Part shown: positions 24,755-25,745 of the stretch, in pieces
Numbering within the stretch: the first letter of the stretch is position 1
Layout: the number at the start of each line of letters is the position of its first letter
Source of the DNA: Clostridiales bacterium
GTDB lineage: Bacteria; Bacillota; Clostridia; Tissierellales; Sedimentibacteraceae
Reading direction: 5' to 3'
Length of the DNA: 25,745 nt
Assembly: GCA_003487955.1 (NCBI GenBank)
Contig: DNNJ01000236.1
Coordinates: 1 to 25,745 of the forward strand
Position numbers and translations under genes: made by a program
Notes under the pieces: generated by a model
Told to the model about the DNA's origin: nothing
The model's database searches: none
What the model saw: only the letters and a program-made list of their open reading frames with translations

Positions 24755-25565
24755 CTGTATTCTCCTTTTTTTGTAGTTTATTCAACATTCCTGAATAAAT
24801 AATATTATCTATTATTCCTTTGTCCTGAACTAAAGGCAGTTTTTCGATTTCATCGCTTAACATTGACAAATTAATCATTATAAGGTTTTTAGCGTATTCT
24901 TCCCTGTTTTTAATATTTAATTTGTTAAATGGATTATATGAACTGTTTTCTTCATCCTTCTTCATATCATCATAAGCATCTATGAAATAAATATATTTTC
25001 CGAGATAAAATCCGATTTTTTTTAAATTTTGCTCCCAGTTGTCTTTTTTGTATAAAAACACTTCTTCCATCAAGTGACCGAATTCGTTTGATACGGCATC
25101 AATATCTTCGGTGTTTTCTTTTTCGAGCTTGGATATGTTTTTAAGTCTCAGCTTAATTATCTTTGTTATATCATTAAGAGCAGTGCTTGATTTTTTGAAT
25201 CCGCTTTCCAAGACTTTGGCTGCCGCCAATGATTTGTAATCCTTGTCATCTTCCCAGTTATCAAGCAAATTGTAATATGAAAGTATCACATTTAATGAAG
25301 CAGCATAATCTGTTACATCATTATGTATAATAAGCTGTTTTTTCTTAGGATGAACTATGCATCTTTCATTGTAAATTTTGTTATCCGGTTCATAAAGGGA
25401 GCTTAATAAAAGTATTAAGAAGGTCATATCATAATTCAATGTAAGCCTTGAGTTGTTTCCGTACTTTGTTTTTAAGCACTTGCACAGACCGCAGTAGTAA
25501 CCTTTGTAGCTGTAATACTCCTTGAATTTCAGCTCCATTTTATTTATCGTTATGTATCCGAACAT
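24738..25565 (-). CDS. DUF5685 family protein
   Basis: The product has 275 residues from the ATG at 25565, chosen because this family begins MFGY and GAGTGAG precedes it; an upstream ATG at 25577 has no clear site. Cysteines in YYCGLCKC (25, 28, 30) plus Cys 69 could bind metal. Two acidic motifs, [10 protein letters not shown] (101-109 region) and [11 protein letters not shown] (195-204), lie on predicted helices and recall the aspartate pairs of all-helical isoprenoid synthase-like folds. The function of the family is unknown. It is the first gene of its operon, followed by the J protein with a 17-base overlap. Confidence 0.8.
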   Translation of the reverse strand: MFGYITINKMELKFKEYYSYKGYYCGLCKCLKTKYGNNSRLTLNYDMTFLILLLSSLYEPDNKIYNERCIVHPKKKQLIIHNDVTDYAASLNVILSYYNLLDNWEDDKDYKSLAAAKVLESGFKKSSTALNDITKIIKLRLKNISKLEKENTEDIDAVSNEFGHLMEEVFLYKKDNWEQNLKKIGFYLGKYIYFIDAYDDMKKDEENSSYNPFNKLNIKNREEYAKNLIMINLSMLSDEIEKLPLVQDKGIIDNIIYSGMLNKLQKKENTDERPV

Positions 25566-25595
25566 TCGCTCACTCATTTCTAAGGGTTGTTATTA

Positions 25596-25624
25596 ATTGT
25601 ATCAATTTTGACTTGTTATATCAA
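25596..25624 (-). promoter_or_regulatory. sigma-A promoter of the DUF5685/J-protein operon
   Basis: The minus strand has TTGATA (25619-25624), a 17-bp spacer and TACAAT (25596-25601). Both hexamers match 5 of 6 consensus bases. The predicted start is near 25589, giving a short leader of about 25 nt. Confidence 0.6.
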
Positions 25625-25700
25625 TATAAATTTTAAGGAATAGGGGCTTGCTCGTTGTATGTCTGAAAAATAGGGTTAGGGCATCTTAAGCATCTTATCA

Positions 25701-25729
25701 TTGACATTTATGCATTGGGATAATATGAT
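25701..25729 (+). promoter_or_regulatory. possible plus-strand promoter pointing out of the window
   Basis: A perfect TTGACA (25701-25706), a 17-bp spacer and TATGAT (25724-25729, 5 of 6) lie on the plus strand near the right edge. It would drive a divergent gene beyond the window. It cannot be confirmed without the following sequence. Confidence 0.4.
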
Positions 25730-25745
25730 TAGGGTGTCGAAAGAC

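Overview
The window is AT-rich DNA with strong Shine-Dalgarno sites (GGAGG type), sigma-A-like promoters and almost every gene on the minus strand. Together with the gene families (a J-protein with a Cys-rich tail next to a DUF5685 gene, a DUF4015-type lipoprotein, an asd gene), this points to an anaerobic Clostridia-class Firmicute. I cannot name a genus. No rRNA, tRNA, CRISPR array or intact transposase gene was seen.

Layout, read in the direction of transcription (right to left). (1) 25624-23667: a housekeeping-type operon with its own promoter, encoding a DUF5685 protein, a J-domain protein with a cysteine-rich tail and a small membrane protein. (2) 23588-10421: a tightly packed 11-gene operon behind an extended -10 promoter. 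In order it encodes a coiled-coil protein starting MSGPK, a zinc-ribbon/FHA protein, an NrdG-like radical SAM activase, a ClpB-type AAA+ protein with a degenerate first AAA module, a PP2C phosphatase, a Ser/Thr kinase, two membrane proteins (one with a zinc ribbon), a HerA/VirB4-like ATPase, a HExxH metallopeptidase and a small unknown protein. (3) 10398-4480: a second operon behind a near-consensus promoter, encoding a Sel1-repeat protein, a radical SAM enzyme, a class I methyltransferase, a sialyltransferase-like glycosyltransferase, a NeuA-like CMP-sugar synthetase, a HemN-like radical SAM enzyme and a GNAT acetyltransferase. (4) 4457-4186: a MITE-like element with inverted repeats and three 22-bp tandem repeats. 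It separates operon 3 from a radical SAM/SPASM gene (4134-2827) that probably belonged to it. (5) 2781-886: a lipoprotein with a putative glycoside hydrolase domain, its promoter and a terminator. (6) 701-1: asd, cut by the window edge.

The most interesting part is operon 2. It joins a complete kinase/phosphatase/phospho-reader set to two kinds of ATPase motor (a threading AAA+ unfoldase and a HerA-like pump), membrane proteins, an Fe-S radical enzyme without its usual partner, and a terminal metallopeptidase plus small partner. The kinase/phosphatase/FHA/ClpV-like set recalls the control module of type VI secretion, but no contractile parts are present. I infer a phosphorylation-controlled, membrane-linked machine, possibly for conflict, defence or effector delivery. 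I cannot match it to a named system. Operon 3 looks like a second unusual system that makes or modifies a CMP-activated sugar-containing product with radical chemistry. Genes at both ends look like chromosomal backbone, so roughly 2.8-23.6 kb looks like accessory DNA.
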